Source: an uncultured Brachyspira sp. (lineage in GTDB: Bacteria; Spirochaetota; Brachyspiria; Brachyspirales; Brachyspiraceae). Taken from it: a stretch of DNA of 49,448 nt. A program made the position numbers and the translations under genes. The notes under the pieces were generated by a model that was not told the DNA's origin, did no database searches, and worked only from the letters and a program-made list of their open reading frames with translations. This document shows positions 1 to 8,591 of the stretch, in pieces (position 1 is the first letter of the stretch; each line of letters begins with the position of its first letter). The stretch covers positions 1 to 49,448 of the forward strand of contig NZ_CALXYQ010000023.1 in the NCBI RefSeq assembly GCF_944393015.1, written 5' to 3'.

Positions 1-400
1 TTTCTAGCAATTTAAATTATAAGGGATACCTACTTTTTTTAAACTAAAAGTGTGCAATATCTGGGGCTCTTAAACAACGAGATTTTTTTATTAATCAATA
101 AAGTTGTAAGCTAATAATTGGCGAGTTTATCACTAGCAATAATAAAAAAATGAATGTTAAAAATAAGAAATAATTATAAAATCACTAATCAATAAAATTA
201 TATATCAATAATATATTTCAAATTATATTCTTTTATAAAAAAATATTTAAATATTATGTTTACTATATTTGTTTTCTTTACAATATAATAATGAATAATA
301 AAAAATTACAATAACAAGTCTTTTATCTATAAATTTAGTTTACATAAATCTTGTATAATATATAAAATGTAAAGTTTAAATAAATTTTATTTACAAAAAA
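1..400. other. gene-free AT-rich leader region
   Basis: No open reading frame with a ribosome-binding site, no convincing terminator and no RNA gene was seen in this stretch. It is mostly A/T runs. A weak CTC/GAG inverted pair followed by a T-run around 67-90 could be the end of a transcript from outside the window, but the stem is too short to call. Confidence 0.4.
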
Positions 401-429
401 TTGACAAAATCTATTATATTTATTATACT
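401..429 (+). promoter_or_regulatory. sigma70-type promoter of the ankyrin cluster
   Basis: A perfect -35 box TTGACA (401-406) is followed after 17 nt by TATACT (424-429). Transcription would start near 436, giving a leader of about 35 nt before the ATG at 471. It is positioned to drive the first ankyrin gene and probably the second. Confidence 0.8.
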
Positions 430-470
430 ATCTTTAAGATATATATTCTATTATTATGCGGAGATTTTTT

Positions 471-926
471 ATGGAAAATTTTAATTCTAAAATATTAATA
501 TTTTCATTTGTATTATTTTTAATATTTTGTCTGAATGCATTTTCAAAAAGCAATATAGCAATAATTGATGCAGCAGGCAGAGGTGATATTAATAAGGTTA
601 AAGAATTAATAAATAGCGGAGCTAATGTAAATCAGCAGGATAGAATAGGTGAGAATGCCTTGATTGAAGCGGCAGAAGGCGGACATATAGAAGTAGTAAA
701 GTTATTAATAGAAAATAAAGTAAATCTTAATCTAAAAAGTAAATGGGGCAGAACTGCATTGATGAGAGCTTCTTCAAAAGGTTATGCCAATATAGTAAAT
801 GTACTTGTAGAAGCAGGAGCCGATTTGAATATCAAAGACAATAGAAGAAGAACAGCATTAACTTATGCCAATCAAAGAGGACATCAGAATATAGTAAAAA
901 TATTAAAATCAGCAAATGCTAAATAA
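471..926 (+). CDS. exported ankyrin-repeat protein (first of three)
   Basis: The protein is about 151 residues: an N-terminal hydrophobic signal segment (roughly residues 8-25, ending near NAFS-K) followed by three to four ankyrin repeats that fill the rest. Typical ankyrin phrases such as GANVNQQD, GHIEVVKLLIE and GHQNIVKIL are visible. Ankyrin repeats bind proteins; here they would act in the periplasm or on the outer envelope, with no partner known. The ATG at 471 is preferred over the upstream ATG at 456 because GCGGAG (458-463) is correctly spaced for 471 and lies inside the longer frame. The next two plus-strand genes are close paralogues, so the group arose by tandem duplication. Specific function is unknown. 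Confidence 0.85.
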   Translation: MENFNSKILIFSFVLFLIFCLNAFSKSNIAIIDAAGRGDINKVKELINSGANVNQQDRIGENALIEAAEGGHIEVVKLLIENKVNLNLKSKWGRTALMRASSKGYANIVNVLVEAGADLNIKDNRRRTALTYANQRGHQNIVKILKSANAK

Positions 927-966
927 AGCTAACATAATTTAAATATTTAATTAAGGAGATATATTT

Positions 967-1389
967 ATGAAAAAGATTTTAGTTTTTATTTTTATAATTG
1001 GTGTTAGTGTTTTTGCTCAAAGAAAGATGACGCCTTTAATGGAGGCTTTAGAGAAAAAAGATACTAAAAGAGCCATAGAATTAATAAACTCAGGAGTTGA
1101 TATTAATACAAAAGATAGAATGGGAGAAACTCCATTAATAGAGGCGGCGGAAGAAGGACTTGCAGATGTTGTTAAAGTTTTGATAGAAAAGAAAGTAAAT
1201 TTGAATGCAGCTAATGTTAGAAATAGAACAGCTTTGAGCAGAGCTTCATATAAAGGATATATAGAAATAGTTATTATGTTAGTGAATGCTGGAGCAGATA
1301 AGAGTATTAAAGATAAATATGGAAAAACTGCTTTGGACTATGCTTCAGAGAGAGGACATAAAGATATTGTTTCTATATTAAAAAAGTAG
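967..1389 (+). CDS. exported ankyrin-repeat protein (second of three)
   Basis: This 140-residue protein begins with a short basic and hydrophobic signal peptide ending VFA-Q, a typical signal peptidase I site, followed by ankyrin repeats (GVDINTKDRMGETPLIEAAEEG, then NRTALSRASYKGYIEIV and KTALDYASERGHKDIV regions). An AAGGAGAT ribosome-binding site lies 7-8 nt before the ATG. It sits 40 nt after the first ankyrin gene with no terminator between, so the two are probably cotranscribed. It is a paralogue of both neighbours. Its binding partner and role are unknown. Confidence 0.85.
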   Translation: MKKILVFIFIIGVSVFAQRKMTPLMEALEKKDTKRAIELINSGVDINTKDRMGETPLIEAAEEGLADVVKVLIEKKVNLNAANVRNRTALSRASYKGYIEIVIMLVNAGADKSIKDKYGKTALDYASERGHKDIVSILKK

Positions 1390-1567
1390 TTCATAATTAA
1401 TTTTATCTATTATATTTTAATATATTTGAATTTAAATCATTAAATTGTTTTTGTAAAATTATTTAATTTCTTTAAAAAATATTTGTGTAAAAATAAAAAA
1501 ATGACGATTTAATAATTATTATAAAATTATGTAAATTTATTTTCTTATTTTAAGATAGGAGTTTTTT

Positions 1568-2020
1568 ATGAAATTAAATAATAAAATATTTTTATTTTTT
1601 ATAGTTTTTTCATTACTTTTTTGTAACAGTGCATTTTCTAAAAGTAATATAGAATTAGTAAATGCTGCAGAAAATGGCGACATAAAAAAGGTGAGAGAAC
1701 TTCTTAGAAGCGGTGTTAACATAAATGAGCAGGACTCTAAAGGTGATAATGCATTGATAAAAGCTTCAGAAAATGGACATTTAAAAGTTATAGAATTATT
1801 GGTGCAATACAGATGCAGTTTAAATCTTCAAAATAAAGACGGCAGAACAGCGATAAGTAAGGCATCAGAGAATGGACATGTTAATGTTGTAAGACTTTTA
1901 ATTGATGCAGGTGCTAAAGTTAATTTGAAAGATAGAAAAGATAAAACAGCTTTAACTTATGCTTCAGAAGAGAAACATAAAAATGTAATTAGCCTTTTAA
2001 AAGCAGCAGGCGGTAAATAA
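1568..2020 (+). CDS. exported ankyrin-repeat protein (third of three)
   Basis: A 150-residue protein with a hydrophobic leader (residues about 5-25, ending SAFS-K like the first paralogue) and then ankyrin repeats. The block NIELVNAAENGDIKKVRELL is nearly the same as in the first gene of the group, so the two share a recent ancestor. The ribosome-binding site is AGATAGGAG upstream of the ATG. A 178-nt gap separates it from the second gene, so it may have its own promoter, though no clear one is seen. As in the other two, export is predicted from the leader; function is unknown. Confidence 0.85.
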   Translation: MKLNNKIFLFFIVFSLLFCNSAFSKSNIELVNAAENGDIKKVRELLRSGVNINEQDSKGDNALIKASENGHLKVIELLVQYRCSLNLQNKDGRTAISKASENGHVNVVRLLIDAGAKVNLKDRKDKTALTYASEEKHKNVISLLKAAGGK

Positions 2021-2085
2021 TTTTAAAGTTTTTATATAAAAAATAAAAAAAGTGTTATTTTTATTTGAAATTACTATATATAACA

Positions 2086-2114
2086 TTGATAATAAATTTT
2101 AATTATAATATAAT
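2086..2114 (+). promoter_or_regulatory. promoter of the META-domain lipoprotein gene
   Basis: TTGATA (2086-2091) and TATAAT (2109-2114) are separated by 17 nt. The start site would be near 2121, giving a leader of about 35 nt. Confidence 0.7.
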
Positions 2115-2154
2115 GGTTCGCGAATTTAAAAATTTTGTAAAGGAAAAAGAAAAC

Positions 2155-2622
2155 ATGAAAAAAATATTGTCTTTAGTTCTTGTTATTATGGGAACACTAT
2201 TTGCAGTATCATGCGGCGGTAATACTTCTAATACTACTAGTACAGAAAACACAGCTGCAGCAGTAGTTACAGTTAATGATTTATTAGGAAAAGAGTATTC
2301 TCTTACTAATATGTACGAAGGCAAAGAAGTTACTATAGCTTTTTCTGACACTAATATGTTAGGCGGAAAATCAGCTGTTAATAACTATTTTACTGAGTTT
2401 TCATTAGACGGTAACAAAATCAAATTAAATGCTTTAGCTTCTACTAAAATGGCTGGTCCTGAAGAAGATATGGCTGTAGAAACAGAATATTTACAAATAT
2501 TAAATGGTGCTGATACAATTTCTTTAGACGGAGATGTATTAACTATTACTACTACTTCAGGTACTAATTTAATTTATACTTTCAAAGGTAATGTAGAAGT
2601 AGCAAGTGAAAATGCAAACTAA
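2155..2622 (+). CDS. META-domain (HslJ-like) lipoprotein
   Basis: The mature start is chosen at 2155 because AAAGGAAAA lies just upstream and the following residues form a lipoprotein signal: MKKI, a hydrophobic run, then the lipobox AVSC at about residue 20. After a Thr/Ser/Asn-rich linker, residues 45-150 fit the META/HslJ fold: LLGKEYSLTNM, an F-S-D strand, the GGKSAVNNYFTEF segment, a T-K-M motif and a final L-I-Y-T-F strand. META proteins are small beta-rich envelope proteins; HslJ is linked to novobiocin resistance in E. coli. The usual GCN motif here reads AVNN. It stands alone between its own promoter and a strong terminator. Confidence 0.75.
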   Translation: MKKILSLVLVIMGTLFAVSCGGNTSNTTSTENTAAAVVTVNDLLGKEYSLTNMYEGKEVTIAFSDTNMLGGKSAVNNYFTEFSLDGNKIKLNALASTKMAGPEEDMAVETEYLQILNGADTISLDGDVLTITTTSGTNLIYTFKGNVEVASENAN

Positions 2623-2644
2623 TTAAACACTATCTATATTTTTG

Positions 2645-2681
2645 GGCAAGATAATATTTTTATATTATCTTGCCTTTTTTA
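2645..2681 (+). terminator. rho-independent terminator after the META lipoprotein gene
   Basis: A perfect 12-bp stem (GGCAAGATAATA at 2645-2656 with its complement at 2663-2674) encloses a 6-nt loop and is followed by TTTTTT. Confidence 0.95.
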
Positions 2682-2773
2682 TTTTAAATTTTTAATAAAC
2701 TATTGACTTTTATATTCAGTAGTATAATATAAATGTATATTTCTGTTTTTTAGATAAAATATTTGGAGTGATT

Positions 2774-3367
2774 ATGAAATTAAAGAAATATATTTTTATA
2801 CCGCTAGTATTTTGTTTGATCATTGTTGTATCTTGTTCTGAAAGCATGCCTTTAAAAGAATATAAAGATGCAACTACCTTGAGAGATAAAGCTATAAGAT
2901 ATGATTTGCAAAACTATTCTAAAGAACAATTCGATATAGCTGAAGCGAATTATTCAGAAGCTATGATATTAATAGATGAAAATAAAGATTCAGCAAAAGT
3001 AAAAGAACTTCTTACAACAGCATCAAATTCATATCAAACAGTATTGAATGATGGATTACCACAATATGCTGAAGTTTTAAAAAGCGAAATAGATTTAGAA
3101 AGAGTATATTCTAAGGAAGTAAAAGCATATAGAGTAGATAAAGAAAATTATGAGTTTGCAGAACTTAATTATATAAATGCATTATCAGCTTTAAGTACAA
3201 ACAATTATGAAGAAGCTGTAAGTTGTTTTTTAAATGCTAAAAAATATCATCACAAAGCATATTTCACAACTAAGATAAGATATGATGAGAGTACAAGAGG
3301 AATAAAAGAAGCTGAAGATAAAATCAGACAAGTTGAAGAATTAGAAAGATCATCTTCTAAGAAATAA
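2774..3367 (+). CDS. alpha-helical lipoprotein paired with a LysM protein
   Basis: A 197-residue protein starting with MKLKK, a hydrophobic segment and the lipobox VVSC at about residue 21. The rest is almost entirely charged amphipathic helix with TPR-like phrases (FDIAEANYSEAMILIDEN, YEFAELNYINALSAL), as in envelope scaffolding proteins. The ATG at 2774 is preferred to the GTG two codons upstream because GGAG (2765-2768) serves it and overlaps the GTG. A TTGACT (2703) with a poorly spaced TAATAT/TATAAT lies upstream. The LysM gene follows after 37 nt, and both have similar helical repeats, so the two products may work together at the cell wall. No specific family recognised. Confidence 0.75.
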   Translation: MKLKKYIFIPLVFCLIIVVSCSESMPLKEYKDATTLRDKAIRYDLQNYSKEQFDIAEANYSEAMILIDENKDSAKVKELLTTASNSYQTVLNDGLPQYAEVLKSEIDLERVYSKEVKAYRVDKENYEFAELNYINALSALSTNNYEEAVSCFLNAKKYHHKAYFTTKIRYDESTRGIKEAEDKIRQVEELERSSSKK

Positions 3368-3404
3368 TTTTACTTTAATTATAAAAAATTAATGGAGAAA
3401 AAAT

Positions 3405-4874
3405 ATGAAAAAGGGATTATTTTTATTTATCTTATTAACGTTTTCTTGTTTTTTGTATGCACAGGAAACAAATGAATTAGTTTTACCTCCTGAATTACCA
3501 GCAGATTTGCCTGTTAGTATAAAGGAAAGCGATGATTATAAATTGGCACAAAGATATAGAGAAATGGCTATAGATGCTCATAGTGTAGGCGATTATAATC
3601 AAAGTATAGAATATTCAAAACAAAGTAAAGAATATTCTGATAAAATCATATTGAGATATGGTGTTTATGAATATGTTTTGAATAGCCAAAGAGATGCAGA
3701 AAGAAAACTTAGCTTATTCAAAGGAGTTGGCGGAGATACTAATGAATTAACAACTTCTTTATATGAAGAGTCTGTTACAGATCTTAATTCTGCTCATAGC
3801 ATGCTTGAAGCATCTACTAACAGCACAGATTATACTAACACTATGCTTGAGTATAATAAATCAGCTGAAAAATCAGAATTAGGATATAATGTTCTTGCTA
3901 TAGATTTAAGAAGAGAATATTTAATGAGTGAATCAGTATTAACTAATGGTGATAATAATGATACACAAATTACAAATTTAAGAGATGAATCTAAAAATGC
4001 ATTAAGCAGCGGAGATTATACTAACTCTTTGACAAAATCAAGAGAAGCTATGAATATGCTTGATATGTTAGAAGCTCCATTAGCTTACGCTAAAGCTCAG
4101 GATTCTATGGATAAAGCTAAAAAAGACGGCTATAATAATAGTAAGCCTAATTTGTATACTGAAGCTTTAAAATCATTATCTTCAGCAGGCGAAACTTTGA
4201 TAGCTAATAATTATAGTGATTCTTTAATGCATTCTAAAAATGTTATAAGTTTAGTTAATTCAATGGAAAGTACATCTGGAGATATATCTGCTCCTGAAGA
4301 AGAACAAGTTATAGTAACAGATGGAACAGTATTCCCTCAGTATTATATAGTTCAGTCTAGAAGAACTAATACAGATTCATTATGGCGTATAGCTTCTTAT
4401 GACTTCATATATGGTAATGGTAATTTATGGAAAAAAATATATGATGCTAACAAAGATACTATAAAAAATCCTAATGTTATAAGAGCAGGTCAAAAATTAA
4501 TTATACCTAGTCTTAAAGGCGAGACAAGACAGGGAACTTATGATACTAATCAAACTTATGGAAATATAACTACTTTCTCTACTAATCAGATTGAAGGTAA
4601 CATAATCATAGAAGATGAAAAAGCTATGGAAGAGCAAACAGAGCAGACAGAAGAAACTGTTATAGATGAACAAACTGATACAGCTGATGAAAATACAGAG
4701 ATAACAGATGATACAGCAGTTACTGATGAGAATGCAGAAATGACAGATGATACGGCAGCTACTGATGAAAATGCAGAAATGACTGATGATGCAGCAACTA
4801 CTGACGAAAATGCAGAAATGCCTAATGATACAACATCTACTAATGAGGCAGCAGCAGAAGAAGGAAATCAATAA
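3405..4874 (+). CDS. exported LysM protein with helical repeats and an acidic tandem-repeat tail
   Basis: 489 residues. A signal peptide ends at about residue 19 (LYA-Q). Residues 25-300 are helical with repeated phrases of the type AREAMNMLDML/KNALSSGDYTNSL. A LysM domain follows at about 310-365 (YYIVQSRRTNTDSLWRIA... RAGQKLIIP), the module that binds peptidoglycan N-acetylglucosamine. The C-terminal 70 residues are an acidic Thr/Asp/Glu/Ala tail made of four 13-residue repeats. The start has a GGAG site. With the preceding lipoprotein it probably forms a periplasmic, wall-bound pair. The enzymatic role, if any, is not visible: no hydrolase motif was found. Confidence 0.8.
   Translation: MKKGLFLFILLTFSCFLYAQETNELVLPPELPADLPVSIKESDDYKLAQRYREMAIDAHSVGDYNQSIEYSKQSKEYSDKIILRYGVYEYVLNSQRDAERKLSLFKGVGGDTNELTTSLYEESVTDLNSAHSMLEASTNSTDYTNTMLEYNKSAEKSELGYNVLAIDLRREYLMSESVLTNGDNNDTQITNLRDESKNALSSGDYTNSLTKSREAMNMLDMLEAPLAYAKAQDSMDKAKKDGYNNSKPNLYTEALKSLSSAGETLIANNYSDSLMHSKNVISLVNSMESTSGDISAPEEEQVIVTDGTVFPQYYIVQSRRTNTDSLWRIASYDFIYGNGNLWKKIYDANKDTIKNPNVIRAGQKLIIPSLKGETRQGTYDTNQTYGNITTFSTNQIEGNIIIEDEKAMEEQTEQTEETVIDEQTDTADENTEITDDTAVTDENAEMTDDTAATDENAEMTDDAATTDENAEMPNDTTSTNEAAAEEGNQ
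4683..4838 (+). repeat. 39-bp tandem repeat in the LysM gene (about 4 units)
   Basis: Four in-frame 39-bp units start at 4683, 4722, 4761 and 4800. Each encodes a variant of T-D-E-N-A-E-M-T-D-D-T-A-A, and a partial fifth unit follows. The length is a multiple of three, so copy-number change would not break the frame. Confidence 0.85.
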
Positions 4875-4949
4875 TAAAAGTAAAAATAAATTTATAGAAA
4901 ATAATTACGAAGATTATTGAAGTTTATTATAATTTAAGAGGTACATATT

Positions 4950-5525
4950 TTGGGTAAAAAATTAAAAATCATTATTATTTCATTATTGGGTGTGATTGTA
5001 TTCGGAACAGTTCTTATAGCACAAAAGCCGAAAACTTCAAAAGAGCATTTGTTTATAGAAACAAATTTTGGTACTATAGAAATAGCTTTCTTTCCTGAAA
5101 AAGCACCAAAACATGTTGAGGCTATAAAAAAACTTGCTAATGAGGGTTTTTATAATGGAACATTATTTCACAGAGTTATACCTGGTTTTATGATTCAAGG
5201 CGGAGACCCATTGAGCAAACAGCCTAACAGATCTTTGCATGGTACAGGCGGCCCTAATTTCGTTATACCTGCAGAGTTCAATGATGTTTCTCACAAAAGA
5301 GGTATATGTTCTATGGCTAGAGGTGCGAGCGTAAATAGTGCCGGTTCTCAGTTCTTTATCTGCGTAGCTGATAGTCCTTTCTTAGACGGACAGTATACAG
5401 TATGGGGCGAAGTTGTTAGCGGTATGGATGTTGCTGATAAAATAGTAGCATTAAAAAGAGATGCTAATGATAATCCTTTAGAGCCTGCCAAAATGAATAG
5501 AGTTTATGTAAAAACAGTTAATTAA
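4950..5525 (+). CDS. exported or membrane-anchored cyclophilin-type peptidyl-prolyl isomerase
   Basis: 191 residues. A single N-terminal hydrophobic segment (about residues 5-24) precedes a full cyclophilin domain with the signature FHRVIPGFMIQGGDP, the GSQFFICVAD core and YTVWG near the end. The enzyme catalyses cis-trans isomerisation of X-Pro bonds and here would help fold exported proteins. The start is a TTG at 4950 with AAGAGGT 7 nt upstream; no ATG fits ahead of the hydrophobic segment. It is followed by a cytosolic paralogue after 34 nt. Catalytic Arg, Phe, Gln and Trp positions of the family appear intact. Confidence 0.88.
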   Translation: MGKKLKIIIISLLGVIVFGTVLIAQKPKTSKEHLFIETNFGTIEIAFFPEKAPKHVEAIKKLANEGFYNGTLFHRVIPGFMIQGGDPLSKQPNRSLHGTGGPNFVIPAEFNDVSHKRGICSMARGASVNSAGSQFFICVADSPFLDGQYTVWGEVVSGMDVADKIVALKRDANDNPLEPAKMNRVYVKTVN

Positions 5526-5559
5526 TTTATTTTTTATAAAGGAAAAATAGGAAATTAAA

Positions 5560-6051
5560 ATGAAAGAACATTTATTTATTGAAACAGATTATGGTACTAT
5601 AGAAATAGAATTCTATCCTGAAATAGCACCTAAACATGTTGAAGCTATAAAAAAGCTTGCTAATGAAGGTTTTTATGATGGAATAAGATTTCATAGAGTG
5701 ATACCTAGATTTATGATACAAGGCGGAGACCCTGTAAGTAAAGATGCAACAAAAAGACATTTACATGGTACAGGCGGTCCTGGATTCAATATCCCTGCTG
5801 AATTTAGCGATAAGCCTCATAAAAGAGGTATATGTTCTATGGCTAGAAGTCAGCATCCTGACAGTGCCGGTTCTCAGTTTTTTATCTGTGTAGCTGATGC
5901 CCCTCATTTGGACGGACAGTATACAGTTTGGGGAAATGTTGTTGATGGTATGGATGTTGCTGATAAAATAGTGTCGTTAAAAAGAGATCATAATGACAAC
6001 CCTATGGAAAATTCTACTATGAATAAAGTTTATGTTAAAGAAGTAGAATGA
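5560..6051 (+). CDS. cytosolic cyclophilin-type peptidyl-prolyl isomerase
   Basis: 163 residues, with no signal segment, beginning directly at the cyclophilin fold (KEHLFIETDYGTIEIEFYPE). The FHRVIPRFMIQGGDP signature, GSQFFICVAD and YTVWG are all present. It is a close paralogue of the preceding exported enzyme and most likely its duplicate, giving one isomerase per compartment. AAAGGAAAAATAGGAAA precedes the ATG. A strong terminator follows 20 nt after the stop, closing this two-gene unit. Confidence 0.92.
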   Translation: MKEHLFIETDYGTIEIEFYPEIAPKHVEAIKKLANEGFYDGIRFHRVIPRFMIQGGDPVSKDATKRHLHGTGGPGFNIPAEFSDKPHKRGICSMARSQHPDSAGSQFFICVADAPHLDGQYTVWGNVVDGMDVADKIVSLKRDHNDNPMENSTMNKVYVKEVE

Positions 6052-6071
6052 TAAAGTTCTTAGAATTATAA

Positions 6072-6103
6072 ACGAGTCTTATTCAAATAGGACTCGTTTT
6101 TTT
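6072..6103 (+). terminator. rho-independent terminator after the cyclophilin pair
   Basis: An 11-bp stem with one wobble pair (6072-6082 with 6087-6097), a TCAA tetraloop and a T-run at 6098-6103. Confidence 0.95.
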
Positions 6104-6146
6104 ATAGATTAGTTTTGCAGTTATAAAAATTATCAGGAGATTATTA

Positions 6147-7607
6147 ATGTCTGGTAAGGTATATATTGTTGGCGGCGGATGTGGTTCTTATGAATTGCTT
6201 ACTTTAAAAGCTAAGGAAGTTTTGGGAATTTGCGATTGTGTTATATATGATAGGCTTGTAGATAATAGTATACTTCAATTTTGCAATAGCAATGCTGAAT
6301 TAGTTTATTTAGGAAAAGAGCATGGAAATCATCATTTGCAAGAAACAATACATAATACCATTTTAAAATACGCATTAAAAGATAAAATCGTTGTCAGATT
6401 AAAAGGCGGCGACCCTTTGGTTTTTGGAAGAGGCGGAGAAGAACTAGATTTTTTATATGACAATAATATTAAATTTGAAATAGTTCCGGGTATAAGTTCA
6501 TCTATAGCTTCAAGCGAATATGCAGGTATTCCTCTAACATACAGAAATATATCAAGAAGCTTTCATGTTTTTACTGCCCATGCTATGGATATATTATATC
6601 ATTTAAATTTTTCTGTTATATCAAAATTGGAAGGCACATTAGTTTTTTTAATGGGTGTAGCAAAGATAGAAAATATTATAAACGGACTTTTAGAAAATGG
6701 GAAATCTAAAACCTCTAAAGTATCTATAATAGAAAATGCATGCCGTCCTAAACAAAGAGTTATAGTAGGAACTTTAGAAAATATCGTAGAATTATCTAAA
6801 ATCAATAATATAAAATCACCTGCCACAATTGTTATAGGAGATGTGGTTCAGTTTCAGGATAGATTTTCTTGGTATGATAAAATGCCTTTAAGTAAAAAAT
6901 CAATTTTAATTACAAGAAGCAAAAGCGATTCAAATAATTTATGCAATAAGCTAATAAGTTTAGGTGCGGAATGCTACAGTCTTCCTATGATAGATATAGA
7001 ATACAATAATAATCATTTAGGAAACTTAGATAATTATAAGTCTGTTTTATTATGTTCTCCTAATGGAGTTAATGCTTTTATAAAAGAAATAGAAGATTTA
7101 AGAATATTAGGAAATATAAAAATAGGAGTGGTTGGACAATCCACTTTAAACAGATTAAAGCAGTATAAAATAAATGCTGATTTCTGTCCAAAGAAATTTT
7201 TAGTTGAAGAGCTTATAAAAGAGTCATTAAATTATACTAATGAAAATGATAATATATTAATCATCACATCAAATCTTTCTAATGTGAAAACTGATGATAT
7301 TAGCAGTAAATATAAAAGAAATTTCACTAAATTAGAACTTTATAATACTATTAAAATGAAATATGAAGAAAAGATAATGATTGATAATATTAATATGGTT
7401 AATTATATAACATTTTTTAGTCCATCTGCTGTGGAAGCATTTTTTGAATCTATTAATAATAATGTATCTATAATTGCTGATAAAAAAATAGTATCTATAG
7501 GGCCTGTAACTAGTAAAAAATTAAGAAGTTATAATGTAAATGTTCATTTAGAGGCAAAAGAATTTTGTTTAGAAGGTGTAATTGATACTTTACTAGGAGA
7601 TAAATAA
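6147..7607 (+). CDS. cobA-hemD: uroporphyrinogen-III C-methyltransferase / uroporphyrinogen-III synthase fusion
   Basis: 486 residues with two domains. Residues 1 to about 240 are the SAM-dependent methyltransferase (SUMT), with VYIVGGGCGSYELLTLKA at the N-terminus, the GGDPLVFGRGGEE loop and VPGISSSIA; it makes precorrin-2 from uroporphyrinogen III. Residues about 250-486 are a HemD-type synthase (KKSILITRSK... SPNGVNAF... FFSPSAVEAFF), which cyclises hydroxymethylbilane. TCAGGAGAT precedes the ATG. hemB follows after 2 nt and then a SirC-like gene, so the operon runs from aminolevulinate towards sirohydrochlorin. The fusion is common in clostridia. Siroheme would feed the asrC product encoded downstream. 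Confidence 0.92.
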   Translation: MSGKVYIVGGGCGSYELLTLKAKEVLGICDCVIYDRLVDNSILQFCNSNAELVYLGKEHGNHHLQETIHNTILKYALKDKIVVRLKGGDPLVFGRGGEELDFLYDNNIKFEIVPGISSSIASSEYAGIPLTYRNISRSFHVFTAHAMDILYHLNFSVISKLEGTLVFLMGVAKIENIINGLLENGKSKTSKVSIIENACRPKQRVIVGTLENIVELSKINNIKSPATIVIGDVVQFQDRFSWYDKMPLSKKSILITRSKSDSNNLCNKLISLGAECYSLPMIDIEYNNNHLGNLDNYKSVLLCSPNGVNAFIKEIEDLRILGNIKIGVVGQSTLNRLKQYKINADFCPKKFLVEELIKESLNYTNENDNILIITSNLSNVKTDDISSKYKRNFTKLELYNTIKMKYEEKIMIDNINMVNYITFFSPSAVEAFFESINNNVSIIADKKIVSIGPVTSKKLRSYNVNVHLEAKEFCLEGVIDTLLGDK

Positions 7608-7609
7608 TA

Positions 7610-8581
7610 ATGTTTAATAGAACTAGAAGAACAAGAAATAATCCTATAATTAGAGATTTAATATATGATGTTAATTTAACTATAAATGATTTTTTATATC
7701 CAATATTTATAGAAGAGGGTGATAATATAAAAATAGAAATAGAATCTATGCCTAATCAATATAGATATTCTTTAGATAAATTAAAAGATGAATTAGATGA
7801 AATATGTAATTTAGGTATAAGGGGCTTATTATTATTTGGAATACCTAAAAATAAAGATGAAAAAGGTAGTTCTGCTTATGATGAAAATGGAATTATACAA
7901 AAAGCTGTAAAATACATAAAGCATAATTTTCCTAGTCTTTTAATAGTAACAGATGTATGTATGTGCGAATATACTTCACATGGACATTGCGGAATATTAG
8001 ATAATTGTAATGTTGATAATGATTCTACTCTTGAATATATATCAAAAATAGCTTTATCGCATGTTCAGTCAGGTGCTGATATGGTAGCTCCTTCTGATTG
8101 TATGGATGGACATGTTTATGCTATAAGAAATATATTAGATAAAAATGGGTATATTAATATTCCTATAATGTCATATAGTGTAAAGTATGCATCTTCCTAT
8201 TACTCACCTTTTAGAGAAGCTGCTGATTCTGCTCCTAGTTTTGGAGATAGAAAAACATATCAGTTAGATTTTAGGAATTCTAAAGAGTATATTCAAAAAA
8301 TAAAAAATGATATAGAAGAAGGTGCTGATATATTTATTATTAAGCCTGCATTAGCATATTTAGATATTATAAAAGATGTTTCAAATAGATTCAATGATAT
8401 ACCTATAGCATCATATAATGTAAGCGGAGAATATTCTTTAGTTAAGGCTGCTTCTAAACTTGGGTTTATAGATGAAAAGAGAATAGTTCTTGAAAATATG
8501 TATTCTTTAAAAAGGGCAGGATCAGATATTATAATAACTTATCATGCTAAAGATTTGGCTAAATATTTAAGAGAATTTTAA
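7610..8581 (+). CDS. hemB: delta-aminolevulinic acid dehydratase (porphobilinogen synthase)
   Basis: 323 residues, normal for the family. It condenses two aminolevulinates into porphobilinogen. The zinc-site cysteines are visible in DVCMCEYTSHGHCG, and both active-site lysine regions are present: MSYSVKYASSYYSPFREA and IIKPALAYLDII. The start lies 2 nt after the cobA-hemD stop, with AGGAG inside the previous gene, so translation is probably coupled. No hemA or hemL for aminolevulinate supply is seen in the window. Confidence 0.95.
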   Translation: MFNRTRRTRNNPIIRDLIYDVNLTINDFLYPIFIEEGDNIKIEIESMPNQYRYSLDKLKDELDEICNLGIRGLLLFGIPKNKDEKGSSAYDENGIIQKAVKYIKHNFPSLLIVTDVCMCEYTSHGHCGILDNCNVDNDSTLEYISKIALSHVQSGADMVAPSDCMDGHVYAIRNILDKNGYINIPIMSYSVKYASSYYSPFREAADSAPSFGDRKTYQLDFRNSKEYIQKIKNDIEEGADIFIIKPALAYLDIIKDVSNRFNDIPIASYNVSGEYSLVKAASKLGFIDEKRIVLENMYSLKRAGSDIIITYHAKDLAKYLREF

Positions 8582-8591
8582 TTTTATAATT

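Noticed and set aside
2703-2733. Promoter for the helical lipoprotein gene
   Set aside because: TTGACT is present, but candidate -10 boxes have spacers of 14, 16 (TAATAT) or 19 nt; not clear enough to list as a feature.
4497-4871. Minus-strand 124-codon Cys/Ile-rich frame
   Set aside because: It is the antisense shadow of the acidic repeats of the LysM gene, with no ribosome-binding site.
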